Assembly (NCBI GenBank): GCA_014843695.1
Contig: CM026393.1
Span: 9,201,536 to 9,265,535, forward strand
Length of the DNA stretch: 64,000 nt
Source of the DNA: Archivesica marissinica
Lineage: Eukaryota > Mollusca > Bivalvia > Venerida > Vesicomyidae
Reading direction: 5' to 3'
Positions 13,009-23,377 of this stretch are shown here, in pieces. Both the position numbers and the translations under genes were made by a program. Position 1 is the stretch's first letter, and each line of letters opens with the position of its first letter. Below the pieces are notes generated by a model. The model did not search any database and was not told where the DNA came from. It saw nothing but the letters and a program-made list of their open reading frames with translations.

Positions 13009-13247
13009 CTCTTTCAGCGCCGAATAAATTCAGAGCATGTGCAAACAACATAGATCCAGATCAGCCGCGGCGTAACGCCGCGTCTGATCAGGATCTATGT
13101 TGTTTGCTATTCGGACAGGTGCTTCAGCTCCACTGTCTGAAGAGCAATCAGCATATAGCCTGATCAGACGGTATGTTCTATTCTGTCCGATCGGGTTCTC
13201 TACTTTTTTTACAAAGTCGCTTTTATGCGACATTGGCGCTGAAAGAG
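13009..13247. mobile_element. TTAA-flanked MITE, 239 bp, with 63-bp internal hairpin
   Basis: Perfect 13-bp terminal inverted repeats (CTCTTTCAGCGCC at 13009, GGCGCTGAAAGAG ending 13247) are bounded on both sides by TTAA (13005-13008, 13248-13251), the target duplication typical of piggyBac-type transposition. Inside, 13043-13105 is a near-perfect palindrome: AAACAACATAGATCC pairs with GGATCTATGTTGTTT around a GC-rich centre. There is no transposase, so the element is non-autonomous. Assignment to the piggyBac superfamily rests on the TTAA target only. Confidence 0.85.
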
Positions 13248-13339
13248 TTAAAGCCAGAAGGACATACATACATTGACTGCTATCTGGCACAATGCACTTG
13301 CGTACATATTAAGAGATAAGTGTGAGCCAGACGGATATA

Positions 13340-13690
13340 AGTGCACCAACAGCTTATGTGATATGGTGATTCTCCAGCTGTTATTGGTCGGTGATATCTC
13401 TGGGTATCCCTCCGAGTACTATTCCAGGTACGGACAGGTAATGTGCACCAACAGCTTATATGATATTGTGATTATCCAGCTGTTAGTGGTCGGTGATATC
13501 TCCGGGTATCCCTCCGAGTACTATTCCAGGTACGGACGGGTACCTCGGTAGAACCACCGACCATACACATGCCAGCTGGAGAGAATGTTCACATGTAAGC
13601 ACTCGACACCCCCAGTTGGATTCGAACCTGCAGAGTTGATGGGCAAATTACTTGAAGCCAACGAAAATAACTGCTCGGCCACGGCAACAG
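13340..13690 (-). mobile_element. tRNA-derived SINE, family B, with internal 102-bp duplication
   Basis: On the minus strand an A-box-like TGGCCGAGCAGTTA (about 13670-13683) and a perfect B box GGTTCGAATCC (13618-13628) head the element. The body contains GGTCGGTGGTTCTACC. The tail half is present twice in tandem (GTGCACCAAC at 13341 and again at 13443). Its counterpart at 62960-63190 lacks this duplication. Confidence 0.8.
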
Positions 13691-13851
13691 CATATCGCTT
13701 CTGCCATACAGGATGATGTGAGTTGTGATTTGCTGTTGCATTTATTTAACGAGTCTTCTAACAACGACGCTGTTGTTTGTTGTTTTTGTTCAACAGTGCG
13801 CATTATATCAATGTATACCATACTGTATTCCGATAGGTTCGGTTTTTGGAA

Positions 13852-13918
13852 GTCGTGATAGCGCAGTGGTAGAGCGTTTGCTTCAAGGTGCGAAAGACCC
13901 TAGTTCGAGTCCCACTGG
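13852..13918 (+). mobile_element. tRNA-like pseudo-element (SINE head)
   Basis: A-box GATAGCGCAGTGG (13857-13869) and B-box GTTCGAGTCCC (13903-13913) at normal spacing. The T-stem and anticodon arm do not pair as a functional tRNA would. It is read as a SINE-type tRNA relic, not a tRNA gene. Confidence 0.6.
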
Positions 13919-14641
13919 AGCTTATGCGAGTGTGCCCTTGGTCAATGTATTTAAATTCCACGTTGCCCCTTCTCTCTACTTCATGGCGATGGATTCCGAG
14001 TGTGATTAATATAAGTTGAAAGAACTTGTTTCGCAATATATAAGTACGCTGTTGTTCACGTTGGGATCGCACTCACAACTCCTATGTTGCAAGGCGGACA
14101 CCGTATCCATGGCAACACAGGGGATACATAAATCAATGAAACCAACAGTAGATGTATGGTTGCTGTTGTTTGCAACAACCCTTGATAGACTTTGTTCAAT
14201 CATAAAATTGGCTGAGATAGAAGTGTTTAAATATAGGATAGACGTGAGACATACTTGACTGTATTCTTATAGTTGTCTCAGACCTCATTCACGTGCGATA
14301 TTTGGTGTTAGTAATTATAAACTGTCGTCATATGTTTGTAAAAATAGTTTAATAAAACAAAACATATTAAGTTACGATACAGGAAACATATTACAAATAA
14401 AGCCATACAAAGCACGCGGGATTGGTTTGATCTGAAACAGAGAAAATAATCTAATTAATATTAAATGTTAATAATTATACAAATAATGAATACATTCGTT
14501 AATTAAGCAATCCTACGGCATTAAATTAAATGAATGCATATTATACTCGAGTCACCAAAATGCAATTAGAATAAATCTTCAAACTTGGGTTATTCTGCGA
14601 TATACCACGGTTGATACTTATTATTTCGATTCTAACACGAC

Positions 14642-14911
14642 TGCGAAAGACCCTAGTTCGAGTCCCACTGGAGCTTATGCGAGTGTGCCCTTGGTCAATG
14701 TATTTAAATTCCACGTTGCCCCTTCTCTCTACTTCATGGCGATGGATTCCGTCAGGAATGAGGTCTCGAGTGTGATTAATATAAGTTGAAAGAACTTGTT
14801 TCGCAATATATAAGTACGCTGTTGTTCACGTTGGGATCGCACTCACAACTCCTATGTTGCAAGGCGGACACCGTATCCATGGCAACACAGGGGATACATA
14901 TTACAGACGGA
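14642..14911. repeat. Local duplicate of 13888-14130
   Basis: It starts TGCGAAAGACCCTAGTTCG and is almost identical to 13888-14130 for about 250 bp. It retains 17 bp (GTCAGGAATGAGGTCTC) that is deleted from the left copy. It sits exactly after the TTCTAACACGAC repeat of an inverted-repeat element and ends where SINE-A is inserted. Confidence 0.85.
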
Positions 14912-14912
14912 T

Positions 14913-15208
14913 ATGTAGTCCAGTGGTAACACGCTGGACTGGTAATCCAGGGATCGCAGGTTCGATCCCCCGTCTGACCCTAATAAAATTAACAGTCTTT
15001 CAGATGGGACGTTAAACCGAGGTCTCTTGTCGGTGCTTTACACCGTGCACGTAAAAGAACCAGAGGAGATTCTGGAATGGGTCTCTGTCTGTATCATGCA
15101 CTATCCTCCAAAATCTAAAATCACTAATCTCTTCAGGAGGCGTCGCTCATATGGGCAACCGGTAGCGACGATAAATAAACGTAAGCTAAAAAAAAAAAAA
15201 AAAAAAAA
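14913..15208 (+). mobile_element. Full-length tRNA-derived SINE, family A
   Basis: The tRNA-like head at 14915-14985 has an acceptor-like CAGACGG/CCGTCTG pair, an A-box-like TAGTCCAGTGG, an anticodon-arm-like hairpin CTGGACTGGTAATCCAG and B box GGTTCGATCCC. The body carries GATGGGACGTTAAACCGAGG, a conserved-looking central motif, then ACGATAAATAAACGTAA and a poly-A tail of about 20 at 15188-15207. Other copies: 19803-19945 (+), 22469-22752 (-), 38521-38808 (-), 61227-61444 (-). The intact head and long A tail make this the youngest-looking copy. It is not a tRNA gene: the T-stem is incomplete. Confidence 0.9.
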
Positions 15209-15212
15209 TAAC

Positions 15213-15347
15213 ACGACTTATATGAAAAAGTTGGCAGTTTCTTACAGAGGTTGGTGCACCCAAGTACTGGTTAACCGCTGGAGCCTGCCCAGGAAAGGCG
15301 ATATAGCCCAAAATGGTGCTGATGCAGGCGTAAAACCCGAAATATAA
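15213..15347 (+). mobile_element. SINE-F fragment
   Basis: AAAAAGTTGGCAGTTT, then a GTTGGTGCACCCAAGTACTG stretch and CCTGCCCAGG, matching the reverse of 22850-22915. No tRNA head is visible here. Confidence 0.5.
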
Positions 15348-15841
15348 TAGAACATAACTTACTTCTAATAATTTTAGACGAGAATCAAAGTATCTTATAA
15401 TAAGAGTATTTTCTTCAAACGCCGTGCTACTCCGCTGCATTTGGCTTTCGAAATTTCCTCCCGCGTAAGGGGTGATGACGTTATTTTTTATGGAAAATAT
15501 CAATCTAGTGCATAAATGAACAAAAGTTGTAACTGATCAATAATTTTATTTATTTTGTCAAATTAAACTGTACAGAATAGTAACTGAAACGTTACTTAAC
15601 AGAAAAACAAGACGGACAAGAGATTATCTGATTCTAAAAATAGCTCACTTCCGCGAATTCCCACGGTAGTATTTACAAACATCACGTGACTTTCATTCAT
15701 AAAACTTTACACGCATTGTATAAATGGAATAGCCAAAACACGGTGCGCGCGCAGCATAGTTCAAGGTAGGTATATCGCAGAATAACCCGAGGTAGATTTT
15801 ACTCTACAAGTATGTATGTTGTTAGCTGGGTCGTGTTAGAA

Positions 15842-17033
15842 TTATATATAGATGTACATATACATATAAATTATATCATTGAAGGTCCTCATTCCGTGAC
15901 TGTCCTAATTCCGGTGATATTTGTTTAAATCTCGTAACGCGCGATATTTGCTGACGTCATACACGCGCTCCGATGTAAATATTTACTAAAGCTGTAGCTA
16001 TCTGTCAAAAGTCAAACAAGAGTAAAATGAGACAAAAACAGGTAAACATTTGTTGAAACATGTCACGCATATAAAATAATACCTTTTCTATTATTACCAA
16101 ATAGATGTTCATTTAAATACCCTTTTTTGGCCCCAAAAACATTGTTCAGAAATGTTACCATCCGTCTGCTCTGAAACCAGGCTTTGATTGACAGATCTAA
16201 TTCGGAAGTGGACTTTTTCTATAAGGCCAAGCCTAATTTATTTATTTTGTTTTCAGTCCTATCCCTTATAAACAATTTTAGTTTTTTTAGGCTAATCCTA
16301 GGCAGATGAGGAGAAAGAACAGACACTAAAGAGATTTCCAAGTGTGTATCTCTAATATTTGCAAAGTGGAGATTGTGTGAGTTAATAGGGGCACACTCTG
16401 TAACCACTGGGTGCAGTTGACATATTGCACCACAGTCAGGGTACTTAGAATAGGAGACACAGTCATGTGTCCTTGCTGTGACACTAGAGAAGAGTAGAAT
16501 AAAACAGTTACATAAAACAACAGTTAATAATTTAGTGTTTTAACAGTTATTAGTGTTAACAAAGTTAAAAATAGATTTTGGAATTATATCTTATATTTGA
16601 ACTGTTTGGGAAAACACCACATAATTAATTAAGAGTGCCTAATTCACTGTTACCCAAGAGTTACCGGAATTGGATCACATGTAAAATTACGGACAAATTT
16701 ACAGTAGTTCAGAACAAATCGTGATTACTCTTTGGAAACACATGCATTTATGTTGAAATTTGATGCAACATGTTGGAAAAGGATTTGTTGACTAAGATAT
16801 GTATACGTCTTTGTATATTTTACAAACTATTATGCAAATTTTAATGAGTGTTTCGTAATCCTACCGGAATGAGGACACTCGAGGCTACTGGGCGTGTTCG
16901 TGTTCACACCACATACATGTCGTAGAAATGTCCTACAGGTAAAGTACAAAACAATGTGTACATATAATAATATAATTACCAAGGAAACATGTATATATGA
17001 AATAAAATAAAGCATGTCCCTACCATATTTGGC
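15842..17033. other. AT-rich spacer without recognised gene
   Basis: No convincing coding potential on either strand. A GTCCTCATTCCG motif at about 15887 and its inverse near 16863 (CGGAATGAGGAC) could be the ends of an unidentified non-autonomous element of about 1 kb; I see no target duplication. No canonical AATAAA is seen on the minus strand in the first 130 nt after the gene A stop. Confidence 0.4.
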
Positions 17034-17181
17034 TCAATATCCGCCATATGATCTGCCATGTCCTCCGATACCGCCGGATATGATACCACCTTTACCATAT
17101 CCACCACTTCCGAAACCGCCAATAATACCGCCATAACCCCCAATGCCGCCGTGACCACCTCCGTGCATACCATATCGTCTA
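17034..17181 (-). CDS. Gene A coding exon 3 (last)
   Basis: It encodes RRYGMHGGGHGG through to SYGGY and a TGA stop. The 3' splice site ATACAG at 17182-17187 has a weak pyrimidine tract, but its phase (2) exactly completes the codon left open by exon 2. Confidence 0.75.
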
Positions 17182-20100
17182 CTGTATCCGAATATATGTA
17201 TATTTACATGTATACTTAGTATATTCAACAGTACATGTCGATAATAACACATATTTACTTAGCTAGTGCATTTCCTTCGAAGAACGAATAATTATGCTCC
17301 GCTTGATTCTACTTTCGTATGAATTTCCTCACTAATGATATGCAGTTGCTGACTTGCGCACTCGAAGTTACGGGTATGCGCATTCGCAATGTTGGTCAGC
17401 GTTTTATTGATACTAAAGGCGTGTCTTACAAATTACGCTGTTCCAATGATGATCTAACTTCAAGATCAATCATACGGTAATTCGCCTAATTGGCCTAATT
17501 ACATTTTCATTTTAAAGTGAGTTAATTATTTCTTGGTGTCATTAAATAGAACAATTAATGTATATATAAGCAATGTATCGCGGATAAATGTTTCCATCTG
17601 GGTATGAACTACATGTGCATTGGGCATGGTTCACGCACGCGTGGATATATTCGGTTCCACACACATTAAGCACGCCACGTAGTTCATACTACGACATAAT
17701 CTATTAACCCGTGCTTCATTCCTTAAATAAATGTTGCCGTTTCTGTCTAGCATAATGCCATGTATACATTGATTAAATACAACCTAATGTATTACATGTA
17801 TTAATTTATTACCAAGATGTTCCATGTACACTAACCTTCTGAAGCCAACATAGCCACGTCTATAGCCACGTCCATAGCCTCCATAGCCACGACCATATCC
17901 TCCATAACCTCGTCCATATCCTCCATAGCCGCCAATACCGAATCTGCCATAATAGTCATCATCATAAAGGTCGTCATCCCCGTAATATCCACCCATCATA
18001 CCCATGCCACCATATCCGCCATACCCGCCATAGCCGCCACCATACCCTCCGCCATATCCTCTACCATACCCGCCATACCCTCCACCATATCCGCCATATC
18101 CACCATATCCTCCGCCATGGCCCCCAACAACCCCACCGATGTAACCACTGCTCAGTCCACCTCCGAAACCATACATGCCGCCGTAGCCTCCGTAACTACC
18201 TCCCATCATAGCCCCTTTACCATAGCCTGCAACATATAAATGCACAATAATGGAAATGCATGTTACTAAACATGTAGAGGGAACACCCGATTCAAACAAT
18301 AGCAATGTATTAACTCACTGAGACGGCCATTTTGAAGTTTATGATGTCGTATAATTATACAAGGTTGTATAATGTTTAAATGATACAGACGAGAAACTGT
18401 AAAGTTTAAGTCTTAATAAAGCATTCTTCTTCTTCTATAATTTATTGCTAGAAAACAGTGTGGGTTTATTAGCAAGAAAGACAACTCGTCTGGTATTATC
18501 TAGTTTATAGATATTATATATTTACATGACCTGGTTAAATTTCGAAATATAAAAAAATATTCTTTCAGACATTCAAACACTGTTGAAGTACCAACTGTAC
18601 GCACCACCTTGAACGGTAAGAGATCTTTCAGATACGAGGCCGCTCAGGTATGGAACAGCCTGCCAAATGACATTAGAAAAATTGAAAACCACAAGGAGTT
18701 TGTGAGGCTGGTCCGTGCCTGGACGGGCCCGTCCTGTAAGTGCTAAATGTGCTCTACCTAGTCGTGTCCGCTTATTTCCTCATGCTTAATGTGCTTATAA
18801 ATGTGTGCTATGTGTTTTATTTGTGTTTTTATGTTTATAATTTATGATTTGTGCTAGCTTGATGTTCTAATTTGATTGTTGTAACTTAGTTTTAGCGTTC
18901 TATAAATTTGCATGCCACAAATAGTTGCTTTAACTGCTTTTTATGTATTTTGTTTTAAGATACCTGTGAGGTAATTGCTGATCAGTTCCTTTCCAAATCT
19001 GATTTGGGGGATAACTGTTTTTTTTAAAAACATATCTTAATTTCACAGTAGTGTACCTTTTTGCCTGTCAGTGTCTTAACATTTTTTGTTCTTTGCAGTT
19101 TTTAGGCCACAGGCCAAGATCAGCAACTACAACACAGTGTATCAATCAATAGTGTATTTCTATTTGAATTCTTAAGATTTATCTATATTATATAGTTGCT
19201 TGTATCTTAAGCTGTATGTTATCCTTAAATTGTTAAAACTATTAACACAATGTATTAATTTTATTTTTGTCTTTTAGGTGCTCGCTTTAACATGTTTTAA
19301 TTATGCTATGTCCTGTGTTGTATTCATGTTTAAACCAACTTTTATTTCTTAGCTGTTTTTTCTTATGTTTTGATTATAATATATGTTTGTCGGAAAAATA
19401 GCTTATTAGCTAATGTTATTTGTAAATGTAATCCGACGTTAAATAAAGCTTCTTGTATCTTGTATCTTGTATCTTGTATATATTTTTATTATGTAAGAGT
19501 TACCGTGATTGATTATCACCTGTGGCCGGAAATACGAACGAATTTTTGCAGACATTTTTAATTTGACAAATGAAACATCAAATTTAGGACAGTTAAATAT
19601 AATCAAGAAATTGCGAATGCGAGAGATGCATATGGTTACATTGTTCTTCGTGGTAATGAGTAAGTCACCGTTTGCTATGACAAGCTATACTTGTTTTAAA
19701 CAGCATAATGTACAAATGTAATATGTTTTCGTGGATTGGTTAAATCAGTAGCGATATCTCAATCACTGAACGTTTCAAATAATATTCCTTGTACTTCCAC
19801 CGTGACGTAAAAGAACCAGAGGAGATTCTGGAATGGGTCTCTGTCTGTATCATTGCACAATCCTCCAACAATCTAAAATGACGAATCTCTTCAGGATATA
19901 TGCTCATATGGCCAACCGGTACCGACGATAAATAAACGTAAAACACACACACTCACTGAACGTTTCAAATAAGATTCGTTGTTCTTCCACAATTACTTTG
20001 CATATATATATTAACGTAGTAGGTACATGTATGTTTATACTGAGCGAGTAGGTACATGTATGTTTATACTGAGCGAGTAGGTACATGTATGTTTATACTG

Positions 20101-22112
20101 AGCGAGTAGGTACATGTATGTTTATACTGAGCGAGTAGGTACATGTATGTTTATACTGAGCGAGTAGGTACATGTATGTTTATACTGAGCGAGTTGCTGA
20201 GCTTAAACGTTAGTTGTTTTACAACGATTCCGAAACAAGCTTTAATAACTTTAATCACGCTCACTGACCCAACCCATTTGCTTCTAAATTATAACAGTTT
20301 CACTCGTATAATTAAGAAATAATAAGTATCAACCGTGGTATATCGCAGAATAACCCGAGTTCGAAGTTCTTATGCGTAGAAATATATCACGAAGGCCGAA
20401 GGCCTGAGTGACAGAACGACAAACGAGGGTTATTCTGCGATATACCACAGTTGATACTTATTATTTCGATTCTAACACGACTTACTTCTAATAATTTTAA
20501 AGGAGTATTTTCTTCAAACGCCGCTGCATTTGACTTTCGAAATTTCCTCCCGCGTAAGGGGTGATGATGTTATTTTTTATGTAAAATATCAATCTAGTGC
20601 ATAAATGAACAAAAGTTGTAACTGATCAATAATTTTATTTATTTTGTCAAATAAAACTGTACAGAATAGTAACTGAAACGTTACTTAACAGAAAACAAGA
20701 TGGACAAGAGATTATCTGATTCTAAAAATAGCTCACTTCCGTGAATTCCAACGGTATTTTTTTACAAACATCACGTGACTTTCATTCATAAAACTTTACA
20801 CGCATTGTATAAATGACGTAGCCAAAACACGGTGCGCGTGCAGCATAGTTCAAGGTAGGTATATTGCAGAATAACCCGAGATTGATTTTACTCTAGACGT
20901 ATGTATGTTATTAGCTGGGTCGTGTTAGAAAATTCGTTGCATTTCATATGTTGAACAATTATTGTGCAGTCTGTGTATATGTATGTTATGAAAGTAATAA
21001 AATATGTTTAAACTAAGCTCGCTGACGCCGCTGAAAGCCGATGAAAGATATATAATTATGTGGTCATTCGCATGGGAGGAAACCGGAGTACCCGGAGAAA
21101 ACCCGCCTGTCCGATCTGGCGACCACCGTACCATCTCACATACTTCCCGATCCGAGGATCGAACCCGGGTTGATGAGCATAATATAAAGGGACTACTATT
21201 CCATAGATGGGTTTTAACCGTTTAGTGTGCGTTTTTAATAATCAGTCGGCAAGCAATGCTTATTGTTGAGGCATAACTGTGAATATAAGTAAATGACTAC
21301 TGGCAATATGATGGTAACGTATTCTTGGAAGTGTTTATGGTAATATTTATTTATATATACTTATATCGTGTTTGCAGAACCGTAAATATGTAAGTTTATA
21401 CATGTACATATTTCTAATTATGTGTACGGTATTTATTGGGTGTTATATATATATTTCTAATTATGTGTACGGTATTGGGTGTTGTATATATATTTCTAAT
21501 TATGTGTACGGTATTGGGTGTTGTATATATATTTCTAATTATGTGTACGGTATTGGGTGTTGTATATATATTTCTAATTATGTGTACGGTATTGGGTGTT
21601 GTATATATATTTCTAATTATGTGTACGGTATTGGGTGTTGTATATATATTTCTAGGGTGGAATTTTGTTTTGGGAACAAGCAATCTAATTGAAAGAAATC
21701 TATCCCATTCAACAGTTGACAACTTATAGCTATCTTTGTTCTCGATGGTTTCGTGCTAATAAAACACAACACATCATTGCTCAACTATTTCTACTGCACA
21801 TGGGAACATACCTCCAAAACCTCTACGTACTCCACGGCTGTAACCGCCAATTCCACCGAAACCTAGCCCACTGCTGATACCACCATATCCGCCTCGATAT
21901 CCGCCGCCGATTCCGCCGTATCCCATACCAACACCGCCGTATCCTCCGCCGTATCCTCCGCCGTATCCTCCGATCCCGCCATATCCTCCGATTCCGCCAT
22001 ATCCTCCGATTCCGCCATAGCCTTTCTTCATGGGTATCTTCTTATGTTTTCCGTAGTAGGCGGCATTGACGGCGAACAAGCCAAACAACACAAAGACGAT
22101 GGCGCGGATCAT
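17034..22112 (-). CDS. Gene A: glycine/tyrosine-rich secreted structural protein (shematrin-like), exons joined
   Basis: A 279-aa secreted protein built from three coding exons: 22112-21812, 18226-17836 and 17181-17034 (301+391+148 = 840 nt, divisible by 3). Introns are phase 1 (GGAG|GTATGT ... TTGCAG|GC) and phase 2 (AGAAG|GTTAGT ... ATACAG|T). The chosen ATG (MIRAIVFVLFGLF) is conserved in gene B; the upstream in-frame Met at 22136 is not, and lies beyond a likely 3' splice site. A signal peptide of about 17 residues ends at ...FAVNA. It is followed by a basic YGKHKK..MKKG stretch, GYGGIGG repeats, GYGRGYGG repeats, an acidic DDDLYDDDYY island and a C-terminal GGHGRSYGGY. The composition matches glycine-rich shell or periostracum-type matrix proteins of bivalves such as shematrins; the family name is an inference from composition. 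A glycine-rich byssal or cuticle protein is the alternative. It is paired with gene B in the same orientation. Confidence 0.82.
17836..18226 (-). CDS. Gene A coding exon 2
   Basis: 391 nt, from YGKGAMMGG to GYVGFR. The acceptor follows TTTATATGTTGCAG and the donor is AAG|GTTAGT. It carries the densest GYGG repeats and the acidic island. Gene B exon 2 (361 nt) aligns along its length with small in-frame repeat-number differences. Confidence 0.85.
18558..19490 (+). mobile_element. LINE 3' end with (CTTGTAT)n tail
   Basis: 5'-truncated non-LTR retrotransposon. 18570-18746 keeps the C-terminal end of ORF2 (KRSFRYEAAQVWNSLPNDI, a conserved ending in CR1/L2/Jockey-like LINEs) with a TAA stop. About 700 bp of 3' UTR follows, then AATAAA at 19441 and a short CTTGTAT tandem tail. 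It lies in the intron between exons 1 and 2 of gene A, in the opposite orientation to the gene. The matching intron of gene B is only 293 bp and lacks it. Confidence 0.85.
19803..19945 (+). mobile_element. SINE-A fragment (5' truncated)
   Basis: It matches the 3' half of the full copy at 14913-15208: GTAAAAGAACCAGAGGAGAT through ACGATAAATAAACGTAAA. The tail is a short CA run instead of poly-A. Confidence 0.8.
20018..20199. repeat. 29-bp minisatellite, about 6 copies
   Basis: Perfect or near-perfect units of GTAGGTACATGTATGTTTAT plus ACTGAGCGA. It lies inside the gene A intron, next to a SINE-C fragment (20215-20275). Confidence 0.95.
20215..20275 (-). mobile_element. SINE-C 3' fragment
   Basis: TTTTACAACGATTCCGAAAC and the following AGCTTTAATAACTTTAATCA match the terminal part of SINE-C at 37926 and 49070. 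Confidence 0.5.
20323..20469. repeat. Long imperfect palindrome (about 40-bp arms, about 65-bp loop)
   Basis: Left arm AATAAGTATCAACCGTGGTA then TATCGCAGAATAACCC. Right arm GGGTTATTCTGCGATATACC then ACAGTTGATACTTATT. The arms are nearly perfect complements around a loop containing GAAGGCCGAAGGCC. The right arm continues into the transposon-like element at 20470, so this palindrome is probably part of that family. Confidence 0.85.
20470..20930. mobile_element. Inverted-repeat transposon-like element, copy 2
   Basis: 461 bp bounded by TTCTAACACGAC and GTCGTGTTAGAA. It is colinear with the uninterrupted parts of copy 1 (15358-15841) at about 95% by eye. It contains the internal GGTATATTGCAGAATAACCC that is inverted relative to the left flank. 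No coding capacity. The superfamily is not recognised. Confidence 0.65.
21009..21178 (-). mobile_element. tRNA-derived SINE, family C
   Basis: On the minus strand: B box GGTTCGATCCTC, then GTACGGTGGTCGCCAGATCG and a GTACTCCGGTTTCCTCCCA body. The tRNA A box is truncated. Related copies are at 37926-38092, 49066-49285 and 61702-62166. Confidence 0.7.
21400..21654. repeat. 39-bp minisatellite, about 6 copies
   Basis: Units with TTCTAATTATGTGTACGGTA then TTGGGTGTTG and a TA run. Both strands stay open in several frames because 39 is divisible by 3. It lies in the gene A intron. Confidence 0.95.
21812..22112 (-). CDS. Gene A coding exon 1 (signal peptide)
   Basis: Start codon at 22112-22110. The exon probably begins at 22120 after CTATACCTTCAG, leaving 8 nt of 5' UTR before the ATG. 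It encodes the hydrophobic leader, the lysine-rich linker and the first GGYGGI repeats. The donor GGAG|GTATGT is identical in gene B. Confidence 0.85.
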
Positions 22113-22468
22113 GGTGCTACCTGAAGGTATAGGCATCCGTGTATATAACTAATACACCTGAAGAAGAATAGCATTCCATAAACTATTTCATTACAATCCT
22201 TGTCGTGAGCAGAATACAAGGCATTGAGAGATATAAAGTATTTAAACTAAGACTGGCTAATGGTTAGAAATCAAAATAATATGGTTATGTTAGCTAGTAC
22301 TTAATGTTGTGGACGGGCGTGTAATATGGTTATGTTAGCTAGTATTTAATGTTGTGGACGGGCGTGTATTCGAGGAATGAAGAAACATGTGATAAAACAT
22401 TCTGAAATCGTAAACAATCTTACTGATGTTTGTTTGTACCGTATATATACGCATGCAAATATTTTCTG

Positions 22469-22752
22469 TGTGTGTTTTACGTTTATTTATCGTCGCTACC
22501 CGTTGCCCATATGAGCGACGCCTCCTGAAGAGATTAGTCATTTTAGATTGTTGGAGGATAGTGCAATGATACAGACAGAGACCCATTCCAGAGTCTCCTC
22601 TGGTTCTTTTACGTGCACGGTGTAAAGCACCGACACGAGACCTCGGTTTAACGTCCCATCTGAAAGACTGTTAATTTTATTAGGGTCAGACGGGGGATCG
22701 ATCTTTGGATTACCAGCCCAACGTGTAACCACTGGACTACAGATCCGTCTGT
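22469..22752 (-). mobile_element. SINE-A, near full length
   Basis: Reverse-strand copy with tRNA head at 22680-22752, CCTCGGTTTAACGTCCCATC core and TTTACGTTTATTTATCGTCG end. The B box is damaged (GATCGATCTTTGG). It sits in intron 0 of gene A. Confidence 0.9.
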
Positions 22753-22809
22753 AAATTTTTTCTGTGTGACGGTCAGTATTTATAAAATTATATGCACCGT
22801 TGTCCAATT

Positions 22810-22995
22810 TGAGCGAATGGTAGTTTATCTAACAACATCTTTCCTGGGTAGATCCTGGGCGGTGAAGCAATACTTGGTGAACCAACATCCGTACAAAACT
22901 GCCAACTTTTTTATATAAATCAGAAGAAGAAGACATGGCCTGAGCGGGGCTCGAACCAGTGACCATCAGTGATGCTAGGTTACTGAGGCGGAAGC
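22810..22995 (-). mobile_element. SINE-F (tRNA-headed, another family)
   Basis: Minus-strand B box GGTTCGAGCCCCG and a following CAGGCCATGTCTTCTTCT. The body has AAAAAGTTGGCAGTTTTGTA and CACCGCCCAGG. It shares its body with 15213-15347. Confidence 0.6.
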
Positions 22996-23377
22996 AATAT
23001 GGTTCAATATTGTGTGAAAGTGGCTAATAATATGAAATTTTGAAATTGGTTTAAAACAAGGTGAACCCTTATCCCCTCTGTTATGTATTCTATATATTAA
23101 TTATATTGTTGAAAATGTGGATGCTAACTAGTTAACTGAAAAACGATCCCGATTTATTATAAAAGTAAAGTGGGAAGATATATTATAAATAATCAAAGAT
23201 TACGTGATTTACTGAATTACCAATCAACATCTAGTATACGTGCACGTGTGAGTTGACAACTGCGTGTACCTTGTCAATATGTCGGGGATAATTTACATGT
23301 ACATTTACAGTCTAATTAATTCACCATATAATTAGTCTCCCAATATTCAGATAGCATCTCTGTATGTAAACACCCAA

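Larger units (their letters stand above)
13330..14325. repeat. Segmental duplication block D, left copy
   Basis: This block and 62960-64000 share the SINE-B copy, a TTTATTTAACGAGTC stretch, and the run from TTGCAAGGCG..ACACCGTATCCATGG to GTTGTCTCAGACCTCATTCA followed by CGTGCGATATTTG. The left copy contains 13800-14030, which is absent on the right. The right copy contains a 49-bp array that is absent on the left. Confidence 0.8.
14585..15841. mobile_element. Inverted-repeat transposon-like element, copy 1, with nested insertions
   Basis: The left part (GGTTATTCTGCGATATACC then TTCTAACACGAC at 14630-14641) and the right part (about 15358-15841, ending GTCGTGTTAGAA) match an uninterrupted copy at about 20430-20930. 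Between them 14642-15357 is inserted: a duplicated block, a full SINE-A and a SINE-F fragment. Two inverted-repeat pairs are interlocked rather than nested. No transposase frame is present. The outer boundaries are uncertain. Confidence 0.6.

Noticed and set aside
14915..14985. Functional tRNA gene with GGT anticodon
   Set aside because: The T-stem has only two good pairs and the sequence is the head of a SINE with a poly-A tail and four more copies in the window.
22113..22136. Upstream Met (MPIPSGST) as start of gene A
   Set aside because: It is not conserved in gene B, where the equivalent codon is not ATG, and it lies upstream of a likely splice acceptor.
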